The notes under the pieces are model-generated. The model was given only the letters and a program-made list of their open reading frames with translations. It did no database searches and was not told the origin of the DNA. A DNA stretch of 64,000 nt from NCBI GenBank assembly GCA_030753015.1, contig JASMDC010000005.1, positions 84,015 through 148,014 on the forward strand. Reading direction: 5' to 3'. The DNA is from Candidatus Undinarchaeales archaeon (GTDB lineage Archaea > SpSt-1190 > JASMDC01). Made by a program: the position numbers and the translations under genes. Positions 8,423 through 17,065 of the stretch are shown piece by piece (positions within the stretch are counted from its first letter, which is position 1; every line of letters starts with the position of its first letter).

Positions 8423-9403
8423 ATGGCGTTCGATATCATCGTTTATGCAGAAAATAAGAAAGATGGCTTCAAGAGGTCCGTGCTGGAGGCCGTCAGTGAG
8501 GGCAGGAGGCTGGCCGACACGTTGGGCTCCGAGCTCTGCGCAGTTGTCATAGGATCCGATGTCGGGGCCCTGGCCCCGGCCCTGGGTGAGTTCGGGGCGG
8601 ACCTGGTGCTCGTCGCGGAGGACGAGGGACTGGGAACCTTCTCCCCTGACGGATACTGCGACATACTGGAGCGGGCCATCACTCAAAAATCATCCTCCAT
8701 CGTTCTCCTCGATGCCTCGATCCGTGGCAAGGAGCTCGCCGCCAAGCTCTCCGCGCGTCTGAGCGCGGGACTAGCCACGGAGTGCGTGAATATCGAGATC
8801 AAGGATGGGACGCAGGTCGTGGCCACACGACCCCTGTACGCCGGCAAGGCCCTTGTGGATGTGGCCTTCAACTCTCCGATCCGGATCATGACCCTGAGGC
8901 CGAAGGCGTTTGTGGCCTCCGAGGCCCCCCGGGAGGCTGCCATCGAGAGGATGGAACACGCTCCCGATGAGGGCAGGACAGGGCCTGTGATCAAAGAGAC
9001 CATCGATGTCGGTGGGGGTAAGATCGACCTACGTGAGGCGGACATCATCGTCTCGGGCGGGAGAGGTATGAAGAACGGCGAGAACTTCGCCATCCTCGAG
9101 GAGTTCGCTGACCTGCTCGGGGGGGTCGTGGGAGCATCAAGGTCCGCCGTCGATGCGGGATGGAGACCGCACTCCGACCAGGTCGGGCAAACGGGCAAGG
9201 TCGTCTCGCCCAGCCTCTATGTCGCCTGCGGCATATCCGGCCAGATCCAGCACCTTGTGGGGATGAACACGTCCAAGAACATCGTTGCTATCAACAAGGA
9301 CCCCGATGCCCCTATATTCGCCGTTGCCGATTACGGGATCGTCGGTGACCTCTTCGATGTCGTTCCCGCCCTTACGGAGGAAGCACGAAGGCTCAGGTCG
9401 TAG
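8423..9403 (+). CDS. etfA: electron transfer flavoprotein alpha subunit
   Basis: ETF large subunit of about 326 residues. The C-terminal FAD domain shows SGGRGMKNGENF, GASRSAVDAGW, GQTGKVVSPSLYVACGISG and INKDPDAPIFAVADYGIVGD, which together form the FAD-binding signature. GAGGTGAT precedes the chosen ATG by 6 bases; an in-frame start 9 bases upstream (8414) would leave no such site. The gene begins just after etfB. Electrons from the dimer would go to ETF-QO, encoded convergently downstream. Confidence 0.95.
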   Translation: MAFDIIVYAENKKDGFKRSVLEAVSEGRRLADTLGSELCAVVIGSDVGALAPALGEFGADLVLVAEDEGLGTFSPDGYCDILERAITQKSSSIVLLDASIRGKELAAKLSARLSAGLATECVNIEIKDGTQVVATRPLYAGKALVDVAFNSPIRIMTLRPKAFVASEAPREAAIERMEHAPDEGRTGPVIKETIDVGGGKIDLREADIIVSGGRGMKNGENFAILEEFADLLGGVVGASRSAVDAGWRPHSDQVGQTGKVVSPSLYVACGISGQIQHLVGMNTSKNIVAINKDPDAPIFAVADYGIVGDLFDVVPALTEEARRLRS

Positions 9404-9434
9404 CGGGCACGGAAGCTTTAGGGGCTCGATCCCC

Positions 9435-9448
9435 GGACCACATGGTCC
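9435..9448. other. palindrome between convergent etfA and ETF-QO genes
   Basis: GGACCACATGGTCC can fold as a six-pair stem with a two-base turn in the 54-bp gap between the convergent genes. It has no downstream T-run, so a terminator role is uncertain. Confidence 0.3.
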
Positions 9449-9457
9449 CTGTAAGGA

Positions 9458-11161
9458 TCACATCATCGTGTATTTCGGCCCGCCCCCGCCCTCCGGCGGT
9501 ACCCACGTGATGATCTCGTAGGGATCCTTCACGTCACAGGTCTTGCAGTGGACACAGTTGGAGAAATTGATCTTGAGCGTGGGCTTGCCCGTCTCCTCGT
9601 CGACCTCCATCTCGTAGACATTGGCCGGGCAGAACCTCGTGCACGGATTCTGGTATTCCTTGGTGCACTTAGTGTAGCAGATGCTTGTGTCCGCCACTCT
9701 GAGGTGGGGCGGTTGCTTCTCCTCGTGGATGGTCCCGGAATGGTACACGTCCGTCTCCTTGTTGAAGGTCCGCTTCCCATCGAACGCGATGATGCCCTTC
9801 TCCTCGTCCGTGGGCGAGTCCGTCCCATAGTGATCGGCCACCGTTCTCAGGGATGTGTAATCGGGTTGCGCTCCGAGGCGGGCCTTGAGGAACCGCCCCC
9901 CAAAAAGGAACTGGAACCCTCCCCTGACCAGCCCGGCCCACAATCCCTGGTGGAAGGCTTGGTGGAAGTTGCGCGATCTGTAGAGTTCTTGGCCGACATC
10001 GCTTCCGAGGAGTGAGTCAGCGTAGCCTTTGAGCACGGCCTCCGAGAACTCGTTCTTCTTGATGGCCTCGAAGATGGAGTCTGCGGCCAGCATCCCGGAC
10101 CTCATGGCCACATGGATCCCCTTGAGCTTCTGGCTGATGAAGAGGCTTGCTGAGTCCCCGACGATGAGCCCGCCCTCAAAGGTGAGCTTCGGGATGGAGA
10201 AGTACCCGCCCACGGGGGCGGTCTTTGCCCCGTACTGGAGGGGCTTCCCTCCCTCGAGCAGGCCGCCGATGAAGGGATGGAGCTTGTACTTCTGGAACTC
10301 GGAATGGGGGTCCAGGAATGAATCCTTGTAGTCCAGGCCGGTCATGAGCCCCAGGGCGACCCGGTCGTTCTTCATGCCATAGATGAACCCTCCCCCGTAG
10401 GTACTGCTCTTGTGGGGATAGCCCATGGTGTGGATGACCTCTCCCGGCTCGATCCTTCCCTTCGGGACCTCCCACACCTCCTTCACTCCGAGCACGTAGC
10501 TCTGGGGGTTCTTCCCCTTGTCCAGATCGAATCGGTCGATGACAGCCTTGGTGAGGCCCCCCCGGGACCCCTCTCCGAACACGGTGACCTTGGCGTGGAG
10601 GTCGATCCCCGACTCGAAATTGGCCTTCTTGTTGCCGTCCGCATCGATCCCGTTATCCCCCGTCCTGACACCGATCACCCGGTCCCCGTCGTACAGTACT
10701 TCCGTGGCCGCAAAGCCGGGGAAGACGTCGACGCCGTTCTCCTCGACCAGCCGACCCATCCATTCGGTCAATCTGGAGAGTGAGACCACATAGTGGCCGC
10801 GGTTGTCCATGGGAGGGGGTGTGAACGGGAGCCCTATCTTCCAGCCCTTCGTCAGGAAACAGACCGCCTCCTTCCGGACCTCACCCTCCAGAGGCGCATC
10901 CTTCTCCAGGAAGTCCGGGACGAGCTCCTTGAGGGCACTCGGATCAAGGACCGCCCCGGAGATGCTGTGGGTGCCCACGGAAGAGGCCTTTTCCAGCAGG
11001 GCGATCATGGGCTCGTCGATCCTCTCTCCCTCACCCTCCTGCTCGACCTTCTCGTTGTGTTTTCTAATGAGGTTCGTAAGATGGAGCGCCCCGCTCAGGC
11101 AAGCGATGCCGCCGCCCACGAAGAGCACGTCCACCTCCATGATCTCCCGCTCTTCTTCCAT
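9458..11161 (-). CDS. electron transfer flavoprotein:quinone oxidoreductase (ETF-QO)
   Basis: A 567-residue ETF dehydrogenase that passes electrons from reduced ETF to membrane quinone. The N-terminal FAD region VLFVGGGIACLSGALHL replaces the usual GAGPAGL form with GGGIACL. Other conserved parts are GTHSISGAVLDP, GEGSRGGLTK, GYPHKSSTYGGGFIYGM and GLIVGDSASLF. A C-terminal 4Fe-4S domain has RFCPANVYE and NCVHCKTCDVKDP, giving the four expected Cys ligands. This fused ferredoxin form matches mitochondrial and bacterial ETF-QO, in contrast to the separate FixC plus FixX. GGAGGG lies 6 bases before the start, and a TATA-like GATTTAAAG lies near 11213. It is convergent to etfBA and implies a quinone-based respiratory chain. 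Confidence 0.95.
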   Translation of the reverse strand: MEEEREIMEVDVLFVGGGIACLSGALHLTNLIRKHNEKVEQEGEGERIDEPMIALLEKASSVGTHSISGAVLDPSALKELVPDFLEKDAPLEGEVRKEAVCFLTKGWKIGLPFTPPPMDNRGHYVVSLSRLTEWMGRLVEENGVDVFPGFAATEVLYDGDRVIGVRTGDNGIDADGNKKANFESGIDLHAKVTVFGEGSRGGLTKAVIDRFDLDKGKNPQSYVLGVKEVWEVPKGRIEPGEVIHTMGYPHKSSTYGGGFIYGMKNDRVALGLMTGLDYKDSFLDPHSEFQKYKLHPFIGGLLEGGKPLQYGAKTAPVGGYFSIPKLTFEGGLIVGDSASLFISQKLKGIHVAMRSGMLAADSIFEAIKKNEFSEAVLKGYADSLLGSDVGQELYRSRNFHQAFHQGLWAGLVRGGFQFLFGGRFLKARLGAQPDYTSLRTVADHYGTDSPTDEEKGIIAFDGKRTFNKETDVYHSGTIHEEKQPPHLRVADTSICYTKCTKEYQNPCTRFCPANVYEMEVDEETGKPTLKINFSNCVHCKTCDVKDPYEIITWVPPEGGGGPKYTMM

Positions 11162-11352
11162 GATCAGCCCTCCATGACATCCGGCAAGGCACCTAGTTCC
11201 AAGGATTAGACTTTAAATCTCACGTTTTTTCGGCCCCTCTCCTCGCAGGATCTCACAAGGTCCCGCGATCATCACGCGGCTTCGGGCGGGGATGACAAAC
11301 GGGTGAGGGGAGATACCCTGTCACGATCGGTCCGACAGGGGCACGGTCCGGG

Positions 11353-11382
11353 AAAACTCATCCCTCGGGCTGATAGAGTTTT
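11353..11382. promoter_or_regulatory. inverted repeats upstream of the first acyl-CoA synthetase
   Basis: The 310-bp gap between ETF-QO and the synthetase has no gene. AAAACTC and GAGTTTT form arms separated by 16 bases. About 50 bp further on, TTAAAAGCGTTTTAA (11432-11446) is a near-perfect palindrome that overlaps the synthetase TATA box. Both are candidate operators, and no regulator is identified. Confidence 0.35.
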
Positions 11383-11471
11383 AATATTTCGAGGCGTTAT
11401 GCCTTGATTTGCACATCGTAAATGAAAAATCTTAAAAGCGTTTTAATTTTCATCAGGCACCGGTCATAACA

Positions 11472-13118
11472 ATGGGAGAAACGAGCGGATTCGATTATGA
11501 TGATAAGGTCTCGGACTGGAACTGGGATGTCCCAAAGAAATACAACATGGGCTACGATTGTTGTGATCGGGTGGCAGATGATCCCGCGACCAGCAATAAG
11601 GTCGCCCTGTACTGGGAGAACGAGAAGGGGGAAGAGAGAAGATTCACGTTCCTTGAAATGAAGAACCTTAGCAACAGGTTCGGGAATGCCCTCAGGAAGC
11701 TGGGCTTCTCGAAGGGCGACCGCTTTCTCATGCGTCTTCCGAACGTCCCGGAGTTCCAGATGGTATTCCTCGGGGGTGTGAAGATAGGTGCCGTGCCGAT
11801 CCCGTCCAGCACGATGTTCAAGGCCAAGGAGATCGAGTACCGGATCCTGGACTCGGATGCGATCGCGGTCATAACGACCCCCGAAGGGATGGAGGATGTC
11901 GACAAGATCAAGGGCAACTGCCCGACACTGAAACACATTATCATTGTTGGAGATGAGCTGAAGGAGGGGGAGCTCTCCTTCTATGACCTGATAGAGAACG
12001 AGTCTACCGAGCTGGAGATCGAGGATACGGATGCCGAGGACATGGCTTTCTTCTGCTACACCTCAGGGACCACAGGGATGCCCAAGGGCGCAGTGCATGC
12101 GCACCGGTGGGTCATCGGGAACGATCCCGCTTCACAATACTGGCAGACCTATCGGCCGGACGATATCATGGCACACACGGGGGCGCTGAACTGGATCTTC
12201 CCACTGGGTAACGCGTTCCTGTACGCATGGAGGCACAAAACTACCGTCTTTCTGTACGATGGGAGGTTCGAACCCGAGATCTGGTTCTCGCTGCTGGAGA
12301 AGTACAAGGTCACGAACCTTGCTTCGGTCCCGACCTGCTACCGGATGTTCTTAACGATAGAGGACGCGGAGAAGAGATACGATCTGGGCGCCCTCAGGCA
12401 CTGCATAAGCGCGGGCGAGCCTCTGAACCCCGAGGTGGTCAAGGAATGGAGGGAGAGGTTCAACTGCGAGATCCTCGACGGTATCGGGATGACCGAGGTC
12501 ATGGTGTACCTCTCCAACATCACGGACATGCCGATCAAGCCGGGCTCCTGCGGCAGGCCCCAGCCGGGCCATGTATGCGAGATCGTGGACGACGACGCGA
12601 ACCCCGTTCCGCCGAATGTCCCCGGCACCCTCGCAGTAAGCCAGGACGATCCCGGTCTGTTCAAGGAGTACTGGAACAAGCCCGAGAAGACGAGCAAGAG
12701 CTTCAAGAACGGATGGTTCCTGAGCGGCGACACCCTGTATAAGGACAAGGAGGGCTACTTCTGGTTCTCTGGCAGGGGTGACGACCTCATCATGACCGCG
12801 GGATACAGGGTCTCGCCCTTCGAGGTGGAGAGCGTGGTGAACCACCACCCCGCCGTCCTCGAGTCCGCGGCGGTCGCATCGCCTGACGAGGTCAGGGGGG
12901 TCATCGTCAAGTCGTTCATCATACTGAACGAGGGTTACGAACCTTCGGACGAGCTCGCCAAGAACATCCAGCGGTTCGTGAGGAAGAACACGGCTCCATA
13001 CAAGTACCCGAGGGAGATCGATTTCGTCGAATCCCTCCCAAAGACCCAGAGCGGAAAGACGAAGAGGAAGCTGCTTCGCGAAAAGGAGATCGAACAGAAG
13101 ATGGCCCCGGGGCCATAG
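11472..13118 (+). CDS. AMP-forming acyl-CoA synthetase (first copy)
   Basis: An adenylate-forming acyl-CoA synthetase of 548 residues, nearest in layout to medium-chain ACSM-type or acetyl-CoA-synthetase-like enzymes. The P-loop CYTSGTTGMPKGAVHAH is at about residues 196-212. Further motifs are ISAGEPLNPEV, DGIGMTEVMV, LSGDTLYKDKEGYFWFSGR and the C-terminal catalytic Lys motif TQSGKTKRKLLR. It activates a carboxylic acid to acyl-CoA for the oxidation genes upstream. The TATA-like GTTTTAATTTT near 11445 lies 27 bp before the ATG, so a leaderless start is likely. Arg codons are mostly AGG, unlike the second copy six bases downstream. Confidence 0.93.
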   Translation: MGETSGFDYDDKVSDWNWDVPKKYNMGYDCCDRVADDPATSNKVALYWENEKGEERRFTFLEMKNLSNRFGNALRKLGFSKGDRFLMRLPNVPEFQMVFLGGVKIGAVPIPSSTMFKAKEIEYRILDSDAIAVITTPEGMEDVDKIKGNCPTLKHIIIVGDELKEGELSFYDLIENESTELEIEDTDAEDMAFFCYTSGTTGMPKGAVHAHRWVIGNDPASQYWQTYRPDDIMAHTGALNWIFPLGNAFLYAWRHKTTVFLYDGRFEPEIWFSLLEKYKVTNLASVPTCYRMFLTIEDAEKRYDLGALRHCISAGEPLNPEVVKEWRERFNCEILDGIGMTEVMVYLSNITDMPIKPGSCGRPQPGHVCEIVDDDANPVPPNVPGTLAVSQDDPGLFKEYWNKPEKTSKSFKNGWFLSGDTLYKDKEGYFWFSGRGDDLIMTAGYRVSPFEVESVVNHHPAVLESAAVASPDEVRGVIVKSFIILNEGYEPSDELAKNIQRFVRKNTAPYKYPREIDFVESLPKTQSGKTKRKLLREKEIEQKMAPGP

Positions 13119-13147
13119 GCTCTATGTGCGAGATCGAGGGGAACGCT

Positions 13148-14791
13148 ATGAAAGACTTACGTCCGAACATGGAGGATTACGAGAAGACCCGCAACGAGTT
13201 CAAGCTCGAAGTGCCCGAGTACTTCAACTTCGGATTCGACGTTGTCGATCAGTGGGCCGAGGACCGCACGAAGCTCGCTCTGGTGTCGGTCAATCCGGAC
13301 GACACCGTGCAGAAGCACACCTTCTGGGACATCAAGACCGGTTCGAACCGCGTCGCGAACGTGCTCAAGAAGCTCGGGCTCAAGAAGGGCGACCGCGTGT
13401 TCATCATGCTACCCCAGTGCGCTGAGTGGTACATGTGCATGATCGGCATGTTCAAGCTCGGTATCGTGCCCATGCCGGCGACCGCCATGTGCACCGCCAA
13501 GGACGTCGAGTACCGCATCAAGACCGCAGGTGCCGTCATGGCCATCAGCGATGGAGTGGGCGCCGTCAAGGTCGATGATGTGTTCGACGATCTGGACTGC
13601 CTTACCAAGCGCATGGTCCTGGGTGACAAGCGTGAAGGCTGGCTCTCCTACGATGACGAGGTCGCCGGTGCATCCTTGCAGCTCGAGGGCGTCGAGAAGA
13701 CGAGGTCCGACGATACCCTTCTCCTCTACTTCACCTCCGGGACCACATCCTACCCCAAGATGGTGCTTCATACACAGGCGTCGTATGGCATCGCTCACCG
13801 CATCACGGCCACGTTCTGGCAGGACCTCAAGCCCACCGATCTTCATTGGACCATGTCCGATACCGGGTGGGCCAAGGCTGCCTGGGGCAAGCTCTTCGGG
13901 CAGTGGACCGTCGGTGCCGCCGTGTTCCAGCTCGAGGGTAAGTTCGACGCTAAGCGGACGCTCGGAGCGATGCAGAACTATGGCATCACGACCTTCTGTG
14001 CGCCGCCCACGGTGTACCGTGTGATGGTGAACGCTGACCTAAAGGCCTTCGACCTTTCCGACCTGCGCCACTGCATGGCTGCCGGAGAGCCGCTGAACCC
14101 AGAGGTCATGCGCATCTGGAAGGAGGGCACCGGTACGCACATCTACGACGGGTACGGCCAGACCGAGACCGTGAACCTCGTGGCCAACTACCGGTGCCTG
14201 CCGATCAAGCCCGGGTCCATGGGCAAGCCCACGCCCGGGTTCTACGTTTCCGTCATCGACGACGAAGGTAATGAGGTCCCCCCGGACACGGAGGGCCATA
14301 TCGCCGTTCGCGTGAAGCCCGAGCGCCCCGTGGGGCTGTTCAAGGAGTATTGGATGGAGCCTGACAAGACCGCTAGCGCCTATATGGGCGACTGGTACCT
14401 CACTGGCGACAAGGCCTACAAGGACACTGACGGTTACCTATTCTTCGTCGGACGAGTGGACGACGTCATCATCACGTCGGGCTACCGCATCGGTCCCTTC
14501 GAGGTCGAGAGCGCGCTGCTCGAGCATCCTGCCGTGCAGGAGTCGGCCGTGGTCGCTGCACCTGACAAGACCCGCGGTGAGGTCGTGAAGGCCTTTGTCA
14601 TCCTTGCCCCAGGTTTCGATGGGAACGACGATCTGGTCAAGGAACTGCAGACCCACGTGAAGACGGTCACAGCACCCTACAAGTACCCTCGCCGTATCGA
14701 GTTCGTCACCGAGCTCCCCAAGACCATCAGCGGCAAGATCCGCCGCGGTGAGCTCAAGGAGCGCGAGTGGAAGGACTGGAAGATCAAGTGA
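13148..14791 (+). CDS. AMP-forming acyl-CoA synthetase (second copy)
   Basis: A paralogue of the preceding gene with about 547 residues. Motifs are LYFTSGTTSYPKMVLHTQ, AAGEPLNPEVM, DGYGQTETVNLVANY, LTGDKAYKDTDGYLFFVGR and TISGKIRRGELKERE, with Lys in place for the acyl-transfer half-reaction. The P-loop Ser-Tyr-Pro (TTSYPK) replaces Gly-x-Pro, as in ACSM enzymes. I chose the ATG preceded by GAGGGG over one 24 bases upstream. Codon choice changes sharply: Arg is nearly always CGC or CGT here, whereas the first copy uses AGG, so these adjacent paralogues probably did not arise by a recent tandem duplication. It probably shares the upstream promoter. Confidence 0.93.
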   Translation: MKDLRPNMEDYEKTRNEFKLEVPEYFNFGFDVVDQWAEDRTKLALVSVNPDDTVQKHTFWDIKTGSNRVANVLKKLGLKKGDRVFIMLPQCAEWYMCMIGMFKLGIVPMPATAMCTAKDVEYRIKTAGAVMAISDGVGAVKVDDVFDDLDCLTKRMVLGDKREGWLSYDDEVAGASLQLEGVEKTRSDDTLLLYFTSGTTSYPKMVLHTQASYGIAHRITATFWQDLKPTDLHWTMSDTGWAKAAWGKLFGQWTVGAAVFQLEGKFDAKRTLGAMQNYGITTFCAPPTVYRVMVNADLKAFDLSDLRHCMAAGEPLNPEVMRIWKEGTGTHIYDGYGQTETVNLVANYRCLPIKPGSMGKPTPGFYVSVIDDEGNEVPPDTEGHIAVRVKPERPVGLFKEYWMEPDKTASAYMGDWYLTGDKAYKDTDGYLFFVGRVDDVIITSGYRIGPFEVESALLEHPAVQESAVVAAPDKTRGEVVKAFVILAPGFDGNDDLVKELQTHVKTVTAPYKYPRRIEFVTELPKTISGKIRRGELKEREWKDWKIK

Positions 14792-15194
14792 CATCGTCCT
14801 GAGGCAAAAGCCCCGAGCTTCCAGCGTCTAGTTCCTGGTTCGACGACCCCACTTGCGCCCGCCTTCGTAGCGGCGGGATTGGTGTTGGCGCGGAGGTGGG
14901 GGGGGAATGAACTCACGGCTTATGCGCATTCATTTCATAATGATATAGTAAGCAGTTAGGGTATGTAAACTGATTACTCTATCATTAAGGATCATTCAAC
15001 AACCTGGACGCCAGAAATGACGCCGCATAAACAGTATTATTGCGGCGTTGGGCGATCGGGATAATTCGGACTTACAAATGGATGTAATCTTAAGCGAGAG
15101 GGGCGAAAACTTATGTGTGCCTCTTACAGTCATTTGGAAGGAAAAGGGAGGTCGGATAACCCACTGTTGTACGACGTTGGAAATCGTTAATGAT
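14792..15194. other. intergenic stretch entering an AT-richer island
   Basis: About 400 bases with no convincing gene. CCCGCC (14858-14863) and GGCGGG (14872-14877) form a hairpin about 65 bp after the synthetase stop. After 14915 the base composition drops towards AT, continuing through the MNT/HEPN genes to about 16.6 kb. Confidence 0.5.
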
Positions 15195-15827
15195 TTACTC
15201 CGAGAGCCATCCTTCAAAGAGCCTGTATTCTACGTTTTCCTTTCCAAGTATGCGAGCGATGCGTTCCGATGCTTCGGGCGGCACCATGAATGCTCTGCTG
15301 GAAAGCACAGTGCCATGCAATTCCTTTACAAGTCCTTTGGATATGAAGTTTTTCTCTCTCCTTCCAATGAACTTCCGAACCACACGATTTCTCTTGGTAA
15401 CATCGGAGATCGACTCAAGCATAAAAAGCACGTAACGAGGTCGTTCGTCAGTTGAGAGGTCTTTGAAGGCACCATAGAGAACAACACCGTCTGATGCAAC
15501 GCTCGTCCGCAAGTCCCATTCCTGAAGCATTCCAACGGAACAGGATATCTGATTCTCAATACCTTTCAGTTTCCATGTCTTATTCAGCTTGGACTGTTCG
15601 AAGTGTTTCAATCGTTCGTTCACGATATCCTTGACCTTTTCTTCCAGATCACTCGAATAGACATCGATGAAGATATCAACATCGCTATCCTTGTTGAAAT
15701 CATCCCTCGCTATACTTCCGAAGAGGATGGCTCGCCGGATGAGGAGTTGTTTGGATAGCTGTCGGCAAGAGATAAGAGCGGAGATGAAGCTCATTGCATA
15801 GCCAATAATCTCATTCCTCGATGTCAA
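15195..15827 (-). CDS. MNT-type nucleotidyltransferase (antitoxin-like)
   Basis: A 210-residue protein whose N-terminal half is a minimal nucleotidyltransferase. The motif GS-x10-DxD is at residues 37-51 (GSIARDDFNKDSDVD). The C-terminal half, about 110 residues, is not recognised and makes it longer than minimal MntA proteins. In the MntA/HepT systems the MNT protein AMPylates and silences the HEPN RNase. The start is a TTG preceded by AGGAGGGTG with a 6-base gap, inside the end of the HEPN gene (17-base overlap); the next ATG is at 15794. The gene is AT-richer than its surroundings, suggesting acquisition. Confidence 0.75.
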   Translation of the reverse strand: MTSRNEIIGYAMSFISALISCRQLSKQLLIRRAILFGSIARDDFNKDSDVDIFIDVYSSDLEEKVKDIVNERLKHFEQSKLNKTWKLKGIENQISCSVGMLQEWDLRTSVASDGVVLYGAFKDLSTDERPRYVLFMLESISDVTKRNRVVRKFIGRREKNFISKGLVKELHGTVLSSRAFMVPPEASERIARILGKENVEYRLFEGWLSE

Positions 15828-16251
15828 GACTTACACCCTCCTCTTGAAGCTCTTCCTCGATAATATGCCGGAGTCGTTGAAATGCCAGTATAACGCGATC
15901 GACCAGCTCCTTGGTGCATCGTCCATAAATGATAGTATCTCGCACGTCCTCGATATCGTACATGAGATCGTAGACCTCTTCCTGGCGAGGGAAAACAATC
16001 GGCATCTTCCGTTCGATAATGGCATTCAGTTTTTGGCCGGGTTGAGGGCGCTTGAACCAATTGTGCTGTACCTGCTTGCCTGCAGTAATTCGGTTAGTAA
16101 CATGAAGATAGAGCTCAAGTAAATTGACCGAGCCTAACGAGGTATGGAATCCTATTGTCTGGATTCTCCGTTCCCATCCGATATCGAGAGCGTTCTGAAT
16201 TTCATCGATGCTCTCGGCGATTTTCCTTATATGTTCGGTTGGAGCGGTCAT
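15811..16251 (-). CDS. HEPN-like partner of the MNT protein (toxin-like)
   Basis: A mostly helical protein of 146 residues, upstream of and overlapping the MNT gene, in the order usual for HEPN/MNT pairs. The HEPN catalytic pattern R-x4-6-H corresponds to RDTIIYG at residues 104-110, where the expected His position is Tyr109. If the alignment is right, RNase activity may be lost or altered. The HEPN assignment rests on this short pattern, helical content and gene context, not on strong similarity. Three palindromes immediately upstream probably form an autoregulatory operator. Confidence 0.55.
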   Translation of the reverse strand: MTAPTEHIRKIAESIDEIQNALDIGWERRIQTIGFHTSLGSVNLLELYLHVTNRITAGKQVQHNWFKRPQPGQKLNAIIERKMPIVFPRQEEVYDLMYDIEDVRDTIIYGRCTKELVDRVILAFQRLRHIIEEELQEEGVSLDIEE

Positions 16252-16261
16252 TTTGATCAGA

Positions 16262-16276
16262 GGTATAGTCTATACC
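16262..16276. promoter_or_regulatory. operator palindrome 1 of the HEPN/MNT pair
   Basis: GGTATAGTCTATACC is a perfect 15-base palindrome 10 bp before the HEPN start. Its right arm is shared with the next palindrome. Confidence 0.6.
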
Positions 16277-16289
16277 AGTAATTGGTATA
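16271..16289. promoter_or_regulatory. operator palindrome 2 of the HEPN/MNT pair, over the core promoter
   Basis: TATACCAGTAATTGGTATA has seven-base arms around five bases. Its centre is 29 bp from the HEPN start, where a TATA box is expected, so a bound protein would block TBP. Confidence 0.65.
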
Positions 16290-16328
16290 TTTTAATCCAT
16301 AAAAAGGTTTCGTTTTGTGGTAAGTTTC

Positions 16329-16345
16329 ATACCAAGATTTGGTAT
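16329..16345. promoter_or_regulatory. operator palindrome 3 of the HEPN/MNT pair
   Basis: ATACCAAGATTTGGTAT repeats the ATACCA-n5-TGGTAT pattern of palindrome 2, with centres 57 bp apart. A further half-site, ATACCA, is at 16351-16356. Confidence 0.6.
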
Positions 16346-16356
16346 TAAACATACCA

Positions 16357-16853
16357 TCAAGGCCCGTGACAAAATCGTGTCGACGATGTCGTACAACTGC
16401 CTATACCTGCAATTTTCTTTCAGATGAAGTGACCTCCGCCCTTATTCGGGTATCGCCCCTAATGCGCTCTAGTATACGAAAGAACCGTCACAAACCCACA
16501 ATCAGAGAATCCCTACAATACGTCTATATCGCGAGAACGATCTCCGATATGAACCACACGGGCGCCATTATACGAGAGCCAGTATGAATCCGGCCAGCCC
16601 ACGTCTTGTATCCGAGATGCGCTTCGGATATCACAGATCCCTGATTACAGATGCTCACGGCCTCCCGGTCGAGACCATCGCCTCGGCCCTGAACTGGTCC
16701 AGCGGGCTCTGGACACCGGCAATGTCACACCGGGTGATGTGTGTGTAGACCGCGGTCGCCACCTGGAGCATATGGTATTCATCCTACCCCTGAAAGGAGG
16801 CGGAGTTTCTACTTTACATCCGTTCTATGAACCCGTCACACGGGCCCGTTCGC
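16357..16853. other. about 500 bases without a supported gene
   Basis: Short reading frames exist on both strands, but none has a recognisable product, promoter and start together. Composition returns from AT-rich to GC-rich near 16.6 kb, which may mark the right edge of the island holding the HEPN/MNT pair. No terminal repeats or integrase were seen. Confidence 0.5.
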
Positions 16854-17012
16854 TCACTCGATGGGCACCTGCACGCCCTCGAAGGACCGTGAGGCGTACA
16901 TGCGCCGGTAGGCGAGGAAGGCAGCGACGCTGAGCACGGCGGCCACAGCGAGGAAGCACATCCCACTGCAACAGTTCTCTTCATCATCACAGCAGGGGCA
17001 ACACGCGCACAT
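16854..17012 (-). CDS. 52-residue Cys-rich membrane peptide
   Basis: A small protein beginning MCACCPCCDDEENCCSGMC: eight Cys in the first 19 residues, followed by one hydrophobic segment (FLAVAAVLSVAAFLAY) and a short basic tail. The Cys cluster could bind metal or an iron-sulphur centre at the membrane. The start was chosen because GGTATATAA at 17036-17044 is 28 bp upstream, giving a leaderless start exactly at this ATG; a longer frame reaching 17069 would run through that box. The two next genes are also Cys-cluster membrane proteins. The function is unknown. Confidence 0.65.
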   Translation of the reverse strand: MCACCPCCDDEENCCSGMCFLAVAAVLSVAAFLAYRRMYASRSFEGVQVPIE

Positions 17013-17065
17013 GGCTCCACATCGTCGCCTCGGGCTTATATACCTTTTGCGAGCCGCTAGGGCCT

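Noticed and set aside
14835..14880. tRNA-like T-arm (GGTTCGA) with a nearby hairpin
   Set aside because: The bases flanking TTCGA do not pair as a T-stem, and no anticodon or acceptor stem could be fitted.
16600..16850. Possible gene or gene remnant to the right of the HEPN/MNT island
   Set aside because: One frame reads protein-like (RALDTGNVTPGDVCVDRG) but has no clear start, promoter or similarity I recognise, so it stays unassigned.
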